A stretch of DNA of 64,000 nucleotides from positions 67,489 to 131,488 of the forward strand of contig NZ_LUAV01000033.1 in NCBI RefSeq assembly GCF_002078505.1, read 5' to 3'. The translations under genes were made by a program, and so were the position numbers. The DNA is from Ensifer aridi. GTDB taxonomy: Bacteria; Pseudomonadota; Alphaproteobacteria; Rhizobiales; Rhizobiaceae. The first letter of the stretch is position 1. The number at the start of each line of letters is the position of its first letter. Below are positions 7,878 to 15,562 of this stretch, piece after piece. The notes under the pieces were generated by a model. It was not told the origin of the DNA and did no database searches. It saw only the letters and a list, made by a program, of their open reading frames with translations.

Positions 7878-7892
7878 GTTCCTATTATGTTC
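7878..7892. promoter_or_regulatory. LexA (SOS) box
   Basis: GTTCCTATTATGTTC is an exact match to the alphaproteobacterial LexA site GTTC-N7-GTTC. It lies about 78 bases upstream of the minus-strand gene starting at 7800 and faces a string containing YedK and phage-type recombination genes, so damage-inducible control of that string is likely. Confidence 0.75.
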
Positions 7893-7980
7893 TCATTCTG
7901 GCGGGAGTCAATGCGCATTTGGGCTGCATTGGTCCTAGGAAATCCTAGGGTAGAGCCGGGGCGGGGAGGCGCACCAGCCT

Positions 7981-8799
7981 CTACGATTTCTTGCGGCCCG
8001 ACTGCTTTTTCTCGAGACTCTCCTTGAGAGCCGACATGAGGTCGATGACATTGCCGGTGTAGGCCGGCTCGTCACCTTTGCCTATCGGCTTGGCGCCCTT
8101 CTTCGCCGACTTCCGCTTGCTCTCAATGATCTCCTTGAGCTTTTCCTGCACCGGGTCGCGCACCATGTTCGGATTCCACGGTTTGCTGCGCTCCTCGATC
8201 AGTGTCGTCACGAGGCTCATCAGTTTGGGATCGTTGTCGCCATCGCCGATTTCGTCGAAGTAGTGCTCCGGCTTCCTGACCTCGTCGCCATACCGCAGCG
8301 TCCAAACGACGATCCCCTTTCCGCATGGTTCCAGCATAACGGCGCGCTCTCGGCGGCCGATGACGAGCCTCGATATGCCGACGACCTTTTCGGCCTCCAT
8401 TGCGTCCCGAATGACGCTGAACGCCTCGTGCCCGACTTCATCGGACGGCGTCAGGTAGTGCGGCTTCTCGAGCCAGACCCACTCGATCGTGTTACGCGGC
8501 ACGAACATTTCAATGTCGATGGTCCTCGCACTTTCGAGGGCGACGCTCTCCAGTTCCTCATCCTCGATCACCAGGAAGTCGTTTTCGCCGCGCTCATAGC
8601 CCTTCGCTTCGTCTTCTTCCCTGACTTCCTTGCTAGTTTCCGCGTCGACATATCTGGAGACGACCCGATTGTTCGTCTTGCGGTTCAGGGTATGGAAGCG
8701 GACCTTTTCCGATTCGCTGGTCGCCGGCATCATTGATACGGGGCAGGTGACGAGCGAGAGCTTGAGGTAGCCTTTCCAGTATGGACGTGGGGGCGCCAT
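7981..8799 (-). CDS. ku: Ku protein (non-homologous end joining)
   Basis: 272 residues, the usual size of bacterial Ku. It shows the Ku core: PRPYWKGYLKLSLVTCPVSM at the start, VRFHTLNRKTNNRV near 33-46, YLTPSDEVGHEAFSVIRDAM near 115 and a basic C-terminal tail (KRKSAKKGAKP...KKQSGRKKS). Ku rings bind double-strand ends and recruit LigD. It lies 12 bases downstream of a second ku, with ligD further upstream, on one strand. Paired ku genes are typical of Sinorhizobium, where partners may form heterodimers. No own stress promoter was seen, so it is probably transcribed with the upstream ku. Confidence 0.95.
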   Translation of the reverse strand: MAPPRPYWKGYLKLSLVTCPVSMMPATSESEKVRFHTLNRKTNNRVVSRYVDAETSKEVREEDEAKGYERGENDFLVIEDEELESVALESARTIDIEMFVPRNTIEWVWLEKPHYLTPSDEVGHEAFSVIRDAMEAEKVVGISRLVIGRRERAVMLEPCGKGIVVWTLRYGDEVRKPEHYFDEIGDGDNDPKLMSLVTTLIEERSKPWNPNMVRDPVQEKLKEIIESKRKSAKKGAKPIGKGDEPAYTGNVIDLMSALKESLEKKQSGRKKS

Positions 8800-8811
8800 C
8801 GTTCACCTCCC

Positions 8812-9726
8812 TTAGCTTGCCCGACGCCGCTCGGCGGGCGCGCTCTTGGCGGCCGTCTTTGTCTTCCCCTTTGCTGCCGTCGAGCGGGTTGCTTTTGCTC
8901 TGCCCTTGGCCGCGGCCTTGCCTTCACGCCTCTTCGACTCCGCTGCTGGCTTGAAGCCGGCGCTCTGGCGCAAGGCCTCAAGCAGCTCGTTGGGTTTCGA
9001 CACCTTCGGAGGCGCGCGCTTCGGCAGGGTCTTGCCTTCAAGCTTGGCCTTGATCAATTCAGCGAGCGCGGCTTCGTAGCGGTCGTCGAATTCCTCGGCC
9101 GAGAAGGTTCCCTTCTTCATGCCGATGATATGCTTGGCGAGGTCGAGCATCTCGCCCTTGATCTTGATGTCGGGGATTTCCTTGAAAGCCCCCTTGGCGC
9201 TCCTGACCTCATAATCGAAGTTGAGGGTGGTGGCGATCAGCCCTTTGTCGTGCGTGCGGAGCAAGACGGTGCGCATTCGCCGGAAAAGGACCGTCTGGGC
9301 GATGGCGGCGACCTCCTTCTTGCGCATGCCGTCGCGCAGCAACGCATAGGCCTCCGTGCCCATCTTGTCGGGCGTCAGGTAATAGGGCCGGTCGAAATAG
9401 ACCTTGTCGATGTCATCGCAGGAAATGAACGCCTGGACATGCAGGGTCTTGTCGCTCTCCGGCACCGCGGCGGCAACTTCCTCCGGCTCAAGCACGACGT
9501 ATCTGTCGGTATCGATTTCGTAGCCCTTGACCTGGTCTTCCTTCTCCACCGGCTTGCCGGTAACGCCATCGACGAATTCGCGGCGGACTCGGTTTCCGGT
9601 CTTTCGGTTGACGGTGTGGAAGGAGATTCGTTCGGAGGTCGACGTGGCGGTGTAAAGCGCCACTGGTGCGGTCACCTCGCCGAACCGAATGTAGCCCTTC
9701 CATTGGGCGCGTGCCGCGACTGCCAT
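8812..9726 (-). CDS. ku: Ku protein with long basic tail
   Basis: 304 residues. Ku core: AQWKGYIRFGEVTAPVALYT, ISFHTVNRKTGNRVRREFVD, YYLTPDKMGTEAYALLRDGM and MLDLAKHIIGMKKGTFSAEE. The last 60 residues are a Lys/Ala-rich tail (GKAAAKGRAKATRSTAAKGK) that probably binds DNA. It shares about one third of positions by eye with the adjacent Ku, so the pair is an old duplication. A GGAAC-N19-TT site at 9765-9790 lies 39 bases upstream, giving the ku pair its own general-stress promoter in addition to the one before ligD. Confidence 0.95.
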   Translation of the reverse strand: MAVAARAQWKGYIRFGEVTAPVALYTATSTSERISFHTVNRKTGNRVRREFVDGVTGKPVEKEDQVKGYEIDTDRYVVLEPEEVAAAVPESDKTLHVQAFISCDDIDKVYFDRPYYLTPDKMGTEAYALLRDGMRKKEVAAIAQTVLFRRMRTVLLRTHDKGLIATTLNFDYEVRSAKGAFKEIPDIKIKGEMLDLAKHIIGMKKGTFSAEEFDDRYEAALAELIKAKLEGKTLPKRAPPKVSKPNELLEALRQSAGFKPAAESKRREGKAAAKGRAKATRSTAAKGKTKTAAKSAPAERRRAS

Positions 9727-9764
9727 TGTCTCGCTCCTGACCGCAACATGCGGGCTCGCGAGTC

Positions 9765-9790
9765 AACCGAATGGCTTTCTTATTTGTTCC
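9765..9790 (-). promoter_or_regulatory. RpoE2-type promoter for ku pair
   Basis: Minus strand GGAAC (9790-9786), 19 bases, then TT (9766-9765). This matches the GGAAC-N18/19-TT consensus of the rhizobial general stress sigma factor RpoE2 and ends about 39 bases before the ku start. Confidence 0.6.
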
Positions 9791-9831
9791 GGCTCAAAAA
9801 CAAATCTTTCCAGGGATTTTCGGGTTGAAGC

Positions 9832-11673
9832 TCACATTCCGCGACGTCGCTTTGGCGGACGGCTTATTGTGAATGCATCCGGTTTTATCTCACGCTCGAT
9901 GTCTTTCCAGGTCACAGGTGCCGCGACGGGAAAGCCCGGACGAGCTCTTGGCGAATAGGTGCCGACTGCGGTGGTGCCGCGGCCATTCCTGAGGTAATCG
10001 AGGAAAAGCTTGCCCGGCCGGTGCGAAAGCTGGGCGGACGTGACATAGCGGTCGGGATCGCTGCTGGCGAACTGCTGCGCCAGCCGTTTGGCGTAGGCAT
10101 GCACCGCATTGTGGGTCATCTTCTGCGTCAGCGGTGCCATCAGATGAAGGCCCTTGCCGCCGGTAAGCTTCGGCCAGGCCTTGAAGCCCTCGCTCGCGAG
10201 CAGGTCTCGCAGCCGAAAAGCAGCGTCGACGACGAACTCCCACTCGATGCCTTCGCCGGGATCCAGGTCGAATATCAGCGTGTCGGCGTGTTCGATATCA
10301 TCGACCGTCGCCGCCCAGGGATGCAGTTCCACCGCGCCGATTTCGACAAGGCCCAACAATCCGGCGAGGTCGTCGACCCACAGCCGCACGCCTTCGCCGC
10401 CCTCGCGTTTCTCGATGCGCAATTGATGAACCTCCGGCGGGATCGGTGGCAGCGACCCCTTGTGGTAGAACGTGGTGCCATGGACGTGCCGCACGAGCTT
10501 TAGCGGACGGCCGCCGAGGAAATGGAGGGCGCGGTCGGCCACGCGCGTCCAATAGGCCGCAAGCTCCTCTTTCGAAGGCACAACCGCGTCCGGCAGCAAC
10601 TGGAGTATGTTTTCGCGGGGAATCCGGCCGGAGCTCGGGGTGACGCTCGCTGCCTTTTTCGGAGTATCCGTGGAGACTCTCTGCAGGCCCTTGAAGACCG
10701 GCTCGCGCAGCAGGCCGTCATCGGTCACGCCGCCGTAGTCGACCTCAGCGCAGACCTGCGGTTCGACCCAGGTCGCCTTCGGCTTGTTGATCGGATGGGA
10801 GAGGGGGCTCTTGCCGATGATCAGCGGATCGAGCCGCTCCCGCACGGCGCGCGCCGCCGCAAGCGTGTAGCCTGTTTGAGCCTTGCCGGCATAGACGAGG
10901 CGGGCGCCCTCCCAACGCCCAAGATAGAGCGAGGCGATCCTGCGTGGATGCGCGCCGAGCTTTTCGACGAAGGCGATGATCGGAAACGCCGCGCGCTTCG
11001 TGCACTTCGTCTTTGTCCAGATCTCCTGCCGGCCCGACCGGTAGGGCGAGTCCTTGCGCTTGGAGACGACCCCTTCCAGGCCCATCCTGCAGGCGTGCTC
11101 GTAGACCTCGTCTCCTTCATGGATATCGAGATGGTCGACATAGACGATGGCGCCGGGGCGGTCGCCTATGAGCTCGCGCAGCACACGCTTGCGCTCGACC
11201 AGGGGCACGCGTCTGAGGTCGTATCCGTCCAAATAGAGCAGGTCGAACGCCTGGAACGTCAGGTGCGGCGATGAGGGTTTCGCAAGTTCTCGTCGAAGTG
11301 CTTGAAAATCGGGAAGCCCGGTCTTGCCGAAGACGGTGACCTCGCCGTCCATCACCAGATGGTGGTCGGTGAGCGCCTCCGCCGCCAGCGCGATTGGATT
11401 GAACTCCTTGGTCCAGTCGAGACCGGTTCGTGAGTAGACGATGGCCTTGCCGCCGTGCAGATGGAGTTGCGCGCGATAGCCATCGAACTTGATCTCATGC
11501 AGCCAGTCCGCCCCGTCCGGGGGTCTTTTCTTCAGCGTTGGATGACAGGGTTCGATGAAGTTCGGAAAGGCCGCTTTCTCTGCGCCGAGTTTGGCCAGCC
11601 GAAGCGCCTGGGGAGCTGACCCTCGCCCGGAGCGGCCTAGCGTCTGGCTTCGACTTTTGACGCGGAGGTTCAA
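9832..11673 (-). CDS. ligD: LigD: ATP-dependent ligase plus polymerase domains
   Basis: 613 residues from the TTG at 11671-11673, preceded by GGAGG at 6 bases. The upstream in-frame TTG at 11704-11706 lies inside the -10 of the stress promoter (11705-11729) and can be excluded. Ligase domain first: HEIKFDGYR with the adenylated Lys near residue 60, VMDGEVTVF, FDLLYLDG, EGVVSKRKDSPYRSGR and WTKTKC. The polymerase (archaeo-eukaryotic primase) domain follows: LIFDLDPGEG catalytic acids, then WPKLTGGKGLHLMAPL. No phosphoesterase domain is present. With the two Ku proteins it forms a complete end-joining system. Confidence 0.94.
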   Translation of the reverse strand: MNLRVKSRSQTLGRSGRGSAPQALRLAKLGAEKAAFPNFIEPCHPTLKKRPPDGADWLHEIKFDGYRAQLHLHGGKAIVYSRTGLDWTKEFNPIALAAEALTDHHLVMDGEVTVFGKTGLPDFQALRRELAKPSSPHLTFQAFDLLYLDGYDLRRVPLVERKRVLRELIGDRPGAIVYVDHLDIHEGDEVYEHACRMGLEGVVSKRKDSPYRSGRQEIWTKTKCTKRAAFPIIAFVEKLGAHPRRIASLYLGRWEGARLVYAGKAQTGYTLAAARAVRERLDPLIIGKSPLSHPINKPKATWVEPQVCAEVDYGGVTDDGLLREPVFKGLQRVSTDTPKKAASVTPSSGRIPRENILQLLPDAVVPSKEELAAYWTRVADRALHFLGGRPLKLVRHVHGTTFYHKGSLPPIPPEVHQLRIEKREGGEGVRLWVDDLAGLLGLVEIGAVELHPWAATVDDIEHADTLIFDLDPGEGIEWEFVVDAAFRLRDLLASEGFKAWPKLTGGKGLHLMAPLTQKMTHNAVHAYAKRLAQQFASSDPDRYVTSAQLSHRPGKLFLDYLRNGRGTTAVGTYSPRARPGFPVAAPVTWKDIEREIKPDAFTISRPPKRRRGM

Positions 11674-11704
11674 GACATGCCTCCATTTTTCTGAACAGGT
11701 ACTC

Positions 11705-11729
11705 AATCCGCGGCGCTGGGATTCGTTCC
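11705..11729 (-). promoter_or_regulatory. RpoE2-type promoter for ligD
   Basis: Minus strand GGAAC (11729-11725), exactly 18 bases, TT (11706-11705). Transcription would start near 11697, a short leader before the TTG at 11673. The site decides the ligD start by ruling out the more upstream TTG. Confidence 0.65.
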
Positions 11730-11986
11730 TAGGTAGGGCTTCGGTGGTTGCAGCCCACGCAAGCGCGGTCCGGAATCGTTACGTCGCGACAGGCTGGAGA
11801 GCGGAATTAGTTGGCCAAGGTGCTGCTTCTATTCTGAAATCGATTTTCAACGTCACCACCAACCGATCGCTTTGGGCCTGCCTGCGAGCGGCAGCAGTCG
11901 GCAAGCATCGGCAGTCCGGAGGTCGTCGAGCAACGCTTACGGTCGATTCAGGCCTTCGCATATTCCCGCGCCTCTGCGATCCGGCG

Positions 11987-12157
11987 TTAACCCTTCACGT
12001 ACCCCGCCCCCCCGACGATCTTTCCATCGCGGACGCGCTTGATGTTGACGCCCCGGTTCCAGTCGTTTTCGCCTTCGCCCCAGCGAAGCTGCCAGCGATG
12101 ATCCCGCGGTCCTCGCTTGCCTGCTTTGAAGTGCGTTGAGGAACTCTCTGCGTCGCC
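11987..12157 (-). pseudogene. C-terminal remnant of a SnoaL-like/NTF2-fold protein
   Basis: An open frame without a start codon reads HRWQLRWGEGENDWNRGVNI then KRVRDGKIVGGAGYVKG and stop. The ending (G-V-N-x-x-RVRDGKI-x-x-G-x-GYVKG) is the usual end of SnoaL-like small proteins. An in-frame TAG lies at 12158-12160 and no N-terminal part is seen upstream. An orphan GGAAC-N18-TT promoter further upstream points this way. Family assignment is tentative. Confidence 0.4.
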
Positions 12158-12730
12158 CTATCTCATGCGCGGAAGTTGGTTCCCCGATCGCTGCGCGGCA
12201 TGGCTTTAATCGGCGATGCGCTGGCGTCGTGGCTCGCCCACGAGCAGCCGATGGCCCACGCGGGTCCGAGGTGCGCTGGTTTGGGGCGAGGGTGGAGAGG
12301 AGCGGCTAAAAGGAATTGCAGCGCCTACGGAGGAGAGCGCTGCCATCCGGTCGACTCCGAAAATCGGGGAGGGTGTGGAGCCGATCCGTCATAAGGAGAA
12401 CATCGGCTCGGATAAGAGCGGTGACCCCAACGCACGACCCGTGGAATGGTTCCGAGAAGATCAAGCCAGCGCTCTGTTGGGGCTGCGCCTCGATATCGTT
12501 TGCGCCGACTCTATCTCGACAGTGTACGCGACTTCGAAGCGGTTCCCTTGGATAGAACAGGGCGAGTGAGCCCCAGCTAGCTGAAGAACACATCGCGATC
12601 GGAGCTGCAGCGGATCTGGCCAATCCATCTGCAGCTCTGTGTTGTTTGATGCGATCGCGCTTAGAAGGAATCCCGATGACCACTCCTCACTTCGACCAAG
12701 ACCATCGTGATCAAGCCACGGGACCGCGAT
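12158..12730. other. Gene-poor gap with an orphan stress promoter
   Basis: No convincing gene. Open frames on the plus strand (12216-12569) show no conserved pattern. The minus strand carries the promoter-like site at 12429-12453 and then, further left, the SnoaL-like remnant. Confidence 0.4.
12429..12453 (-). promoter_or_regulatory. Orphan RpoE2-type promoter
   Basis: Minus strand GGAAC (12453-12449), 18 bases, TT (12430-12429). It faces the remnant at 11987-12157 but no intact gene, so it may be the relic control region of a lost stress gene or drive a short RNA. Confidence 0.45.
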
Positions 12731-13471
12731 TTAGTCGGCAATATCCTCATCGGTCGTGATCGTGCCCGCTGCCCTCGCGTCGAGATAGTCGCGGATCTGG
12801 TCGATCTTGCCAACGGACGGGCCGACACCCAAGGTTTCCTTGACGTCCTCCAGCGTCTCGTCCGTCACTTCGCCGCCATTCGTGAAGCCTGCGATCGCTT
12901 CGCGCAGCGCCTCATCGCTGAGGGCCGGATCGGTCGGGATTGCGTCGGGACGGTTTTCCGCCTCGAACGTGGCGTAGGCCATGACATAGGCCGAGATCGC
13001 CGCCATGCGCGGGTCGTTCGAGTTCATGTAGGCATGAAAGTTCCTGCGGAGCGAGCTCAGCTTCGCGGCCCCGGCTTCCTCGGCCTTCGGCTTCGGCGTC
13101 GGGACGGCCGCCGTTTTCACCTTCACCGACTTCGCGGTCCCCTTGCCGGAGCTCTTGCCGTGCGTCGCCTTGTCGGACTTTTTGCCGTGCTGGAAGAGCC
13201 GGTCAAGGAAGCTCCGCGTGCCGCGTTGGGAAGCGTTCGATTTTCCTGACCTGGATTGAGCTTTGCCCTGGCCTGTGCCGTTGGCGTGGCTGCCTCCGCC
13301 GCCCTTGCCATGATTTCCACCGTTGCCGCCGCCATTGCCGCCACCGTTGCCACCACCGTTTCCGCCCTTGGCGAACGCCGCCTCCGGAACGCCGGTCGCC
13401 ATGCCGGTCAGCGGCGCCCCCGCAAGAGCCAATGCGACGAGACCTCGTCCGATGATCTTGGAAATAGTCAC
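12731..13471 (-). CDS. Exported glycine-asparagine-rich protein
   Basis: 246 residues from a GTG (13469-13471) with GGAGG 8 bases before it. The N-terminus VTISKIIGRGLVALALAGAP is a signal peptide, with cleavage likely near AAFAKGG. Next is a low-complexity block of GGN/GGGN repeats with His and Gln (residues about 35-80), a Lys/Ser/Thr linker, and a helical C-terminal region (LSSLRRNFHAYMNSNDPRMA ... EALREAIAGFTNGGEVTDET). The C-terminal part resembles small conserved rhizobial domains of unknown role. It is probably periplasmic or secreted. No stress-promoter match was found upstream. Confidence 0.65.
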   Translation of the reverse strand: MTISKIIGRGLVALALAGAPLTGMATGVPEAAFAKGGNGGGNGGGNGGGNGGNHGKGGGGSHANGTGQGKAQSRSGKSNASQRGTRSFLDRLFQHGKKSDKATHGKSSGKGTAKSVKVKTAAVPTPKPKAEEAGAAKLSSLRRNFHAYMNSNDPRMAAISAYVMAYATFEAENRPDAIPTDPALSDEALREAIAGFTNGGEVTDETLEDVKETLGVGPSVGKIDQIRDYLDARAAGTITTDEDIAD

Positions 13472-14147
13472 GATTAGCGCCTCCTCAAAATCGCGCAGCC
13501 GTTTGGCTGAACCCAGCCCGTGTGGCTGCTTAAGAGCGTGAATAGCGCCGAGGGGTGGTAGCTTCCACCATGGTTGGACCAATGCGCGGGCTCATTGGAC
13601 TTAGGTCCTATCGGGGCCGGCACCAAACGTCCAAACTTCGCCGGGCCAAGGGGTCGGATGCCGCTGGCGAGCAGGCCAGCCTAAGTACCCAGCGTGAGGT
13701 TTCCGACCCAGAGCGGTGCAGAAGGCGGCAATGCCACTTTGGGACCCTCGCACGTCCAGCGGCCGCAGGGGTGGGGTATTCATGGCCGTAGGCGCTCACC
13801 CGCCGCACTATGGATGGGGAGCAACGTTGCGCAAAGGTATTAAGACCTATGGCGCGCTCGATCGGACTAAAGTCTTATGTATTAGTATACCTTGGTCCCA
13901 TGTAAAGGAGTATATTTCATTCTCTATAACCCGATCGTGCTAAAAGAAAAACCGTACAATCGTTAATCCGCTCGGCTTAGTTAATTCTAAGGTGTCACTT
14001 TTTTGAGTTAATTCGCCGTACTAAACTAACCGTGAGCGCAAAAAACTGAAGGTCGACAACTCAAACTGAAAACAACGCGATTAGATAGTCTCATTCGCGC
14101 TCAAGTGCCGTTGCGTTGTACAAGTTTCGGATCTAAGGGAGGTAGCA
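13472..14147. other. AT-rich intergenic region between two exported low-complexity proteins
   Basis: No supported gene. 13860-14100 is clearly richer in A and T than its surroundings. It probably carries the promoters of the divergent genes at 13471 and 14148, but no sigma consensus stands out. Confidence 0.4.
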
Positions 14148-14477
14148 GTGGCTAAGCTCACACGCATTCTGACTCTGTCAACAGCAATTGCGCTTTTGGC
14201 GGCGTACTCCGTGCCCTTTGTTATCGACGTTGCGCAAGCGAGTTACGACGCCGGTGACGGCGACGGCGGCGGCGACGATGGTGACAGCGGCGGCGACGGC
14301 GACGGCGACGGCGATGGTGACGGCGACGGCGACGGCGATGGCGACGGCGACGGCGACGGCGATGGTGACGGCGACGGCGACGGCGGTGGCGGTGGCAAGC
14401 ACCCGAATAACGGTTTCGGTAATGGCGGCGGTGACGGAGTTCCCGGAAAGTCCGGCAAGAGCGATGTAAACCGTTAA
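14148..14477 (+). CDS. Exported Gly-Asp repeat protein
   Basis: 109 residues from a GTG at 14148 after AAGGGAGG. The signal peptide is LTRILTLSTAIALLAAYSVP, cleavage likely after AQA near residue 31. The mature part is almost entirely Gly and Asp: (GD)n encoded by GGCGAC/GGTGAC units from about 14256 to 14400, followed by a GGGGKHPNNGFGNGGGDG tail. Such acidic repeats could bind calcium, but no RTX nonapeptide is present. The hexanucleotide repeat is a natural slippage site, so length may vary between strains. Faces the Gly-Asn-rich protein gene across an AT-rich gap. Confidence 0.6.
   Translation: MAKLTRILTLSTAIALLAAYSVPFVIDVAQASYDAGDGDGGGDDGDSGGDGDGDGDGDGDGDGDGDGDGDGDGDGDGDGGGGGKHPNNGFGNGGGDGVPGKSGKSDVNR
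14256..14390 (+). repeat. GGCGAC hexanucleotide array
   Basis: Near-perfect tandem GGCGAC units with GGTGAC and GGCGAT variants code for (Gly-Asp)n inside the gene at 14148-14477. The unit keeps the reading frame whatever the copy number. Confidence 0.8.
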
Positions 14478-14552
14478 CTCGCGCGATGCCCGGAGGGCGG
14501 CTGTCGCTTTGGCCTGCCGCCCTTCGGCATGAGCCACTCGTGCCTCGTGGCG

Positions 14553-14715
14553 CTACCCCCAACCCGGCCGATGCTCGAGGCAAAACCAGTTCGGCGCGCC
14601 TTTCCGACGGCGAAAGCGAAGGCGCCCCACTCCCTGCAGCCCGGGTGCTCGCGATAGTGGACATAGAGCGCCGTACCTGGCGCGGCCTGGCCGCGGCGCT
14701 GGCTTTGTCGCTCAT
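14553..14715 (-). pseudogene. Broken paralog of the Cys/His small protein at 7400-7573
   Basis: The start ATGAGCGACAAAGCC (14713-14715) and the core YVHYREHPGCREWGAFAFAV match the intact paralog. The frame breaks near 14692 and 14592. Restoring one G to each GG run (AGGGCC and, on the gene strand, GCGCCCGAAC) gives exactly 54 residues ending NWFCLEHRPGWG and TAG at 14553-14555. The arithmetic of two missing bases fits precisely. Confidence 0.65.
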
Positions 14716-15001
14716 CGGGATCGCCTTCCGCCCGACCACGCACCCGGATCGACATCTCGATTGCGAGGAAGCGATCGAGGGTATGTTTCAGGCCGTTGCA
14801 GCCACGGCGGAGACCGTCGGATGGACGCGGCACGAAACCGCTGCGACCCTCATCAGCCTCGCGGAAAATCATGCGTTGGCGATCGCAGTGAACGATGCGA
14901 TTGCTGAGTTTGGTGCCGGCGTTTTTTTGAAGGCTCCCAAACTGTACCGGCCGCACGATGCAAAAAGACCCCGAGCCGGGAGGAGGCGTCGGGGTCCTTG
15001 A
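14705..15001 (+). CDS. Small hypothetical protein, start uncertain
   Basis: The conserved-looking part is RHLDCEEAIEGMFQAVAATA then ETVGWTRHETAATLISLAEN, a helical pattern seen in short Rhizobiales proteins. No ATG precedes it; a TTG at 14705 is possible but lies inside the 5' end of the opposite-strand gene remnant. The C-terminal codons run through a terminator-like hairpin (14967-14996), so the end may also be unnatural. It may be a truncated gene. Confidence 0.35.
   Translation: MSLIGIAFRPTTHPDRHLDCEEAIEGMFQAVAATAETVGWTRHETAATLISLAENHALAIAVNDAIAEFGAGVFLKAPKLYRPHDAKRPRAGRRRRGP
14967..14996 (-). terminator. Rho-independent terminator-like hairpin (minus strand)
   Basis: GACCCCGA (14967-14974) pairs perfectly with TCGGGGTC (14989-14996). 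On the minus strand the stem is followed by a run of five T. It would stop transcription arriving from the right, where no clear minus-strand gene is seen. Confidence 0.5.
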
Positions 15002-15562
15002 ACTTGATCGGTTCTTGGGAGGAGGAGTGGAACCGATCGACGTCTTGCGCAGTGGGAGGAGATCCTGCGCGTTGACCGTTCAGAAGATAAACCATCCGCC
15101 ATCGTTGAGTAGTACCCTGGGTTACAGGGCAGCATTGCGCAAGCGCAGAGGCCATGGAGAGGTGTCGCGCTTGCTGGCGGCAGCAATCCAGTAAAATGCT
15201 TGGGTTACGGTGTGCCTGCGCGGCAAGTATAAGGAGGCGGGCGATTCGTCGCCCCGGAGCGAAGGCCCGGCAGCCCCACAGCCCAACCCCGCCGGGCCTT
15301 CGATCGGTTCAACAGCCCCACGATCGCACTTTTGCAGCACGGGGGCGACTTCCCTTAGATCCTTGCGGGCAACTCACCTGAGACAGAGGGAACTTTTGCC
15401 GCCGTGCACGGTTGCATAGGCCCTGAACCTTGACCCGGAAACGTTGCATACGCCTCCGGTGGCGAGCTTCGCGCTCGGCAACATTTCCGGGATCAAGCAT
15501 GCTGCCGTTACGCCGGCGCTGGGGCTTGCGGAGCCAATCGACCAATCACTGGAGACATTTCG
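15002..15562. other. Leader region before the exsH-like gene
   Basis: No convincing gene in either strand. It contains the stress-type promoter at 15389-15413 and a leader of about 140 bases up to the ATG at 15563. Confidence 0.4.
15389..15413 (+). promoter_or_regulatory. RpoE2-type promoter before exsH-like gene
   Basis: GGAAC (15389-15393), 18 bases, TT (15412-15413), about 150 bases upstream of the ATG at 15563. Confidence 0.5.

Noticed and set aside
11704..11706. TTG as ligD start
   Set aside because: It is part of the promoter -10 region at 11705-11729, so it would not be in the transcript.
12216..12569. Plus-strand frame of 117 codons
   Set aside because: Composition is Arg/Ser-rich without domain pattern and it has no convincing ribosome-binding site; probably a chance frame in GC-rich DNA.
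14256..14390. GGCGAC array considered as an RTX calcium-binding domain
   Set aside because: RTX needs the GGxGxDxUx nonapeptide with a hydrophobic residue; here only Gly and Asp alternate.
14853..15155. Minus-strand frame of about 100 codons through the hairpin at 14967-14996
   Set aside because: No conserved pattern, poor start context and it crosses a terminator-like stem; the first half has some coding look but not enough to report.
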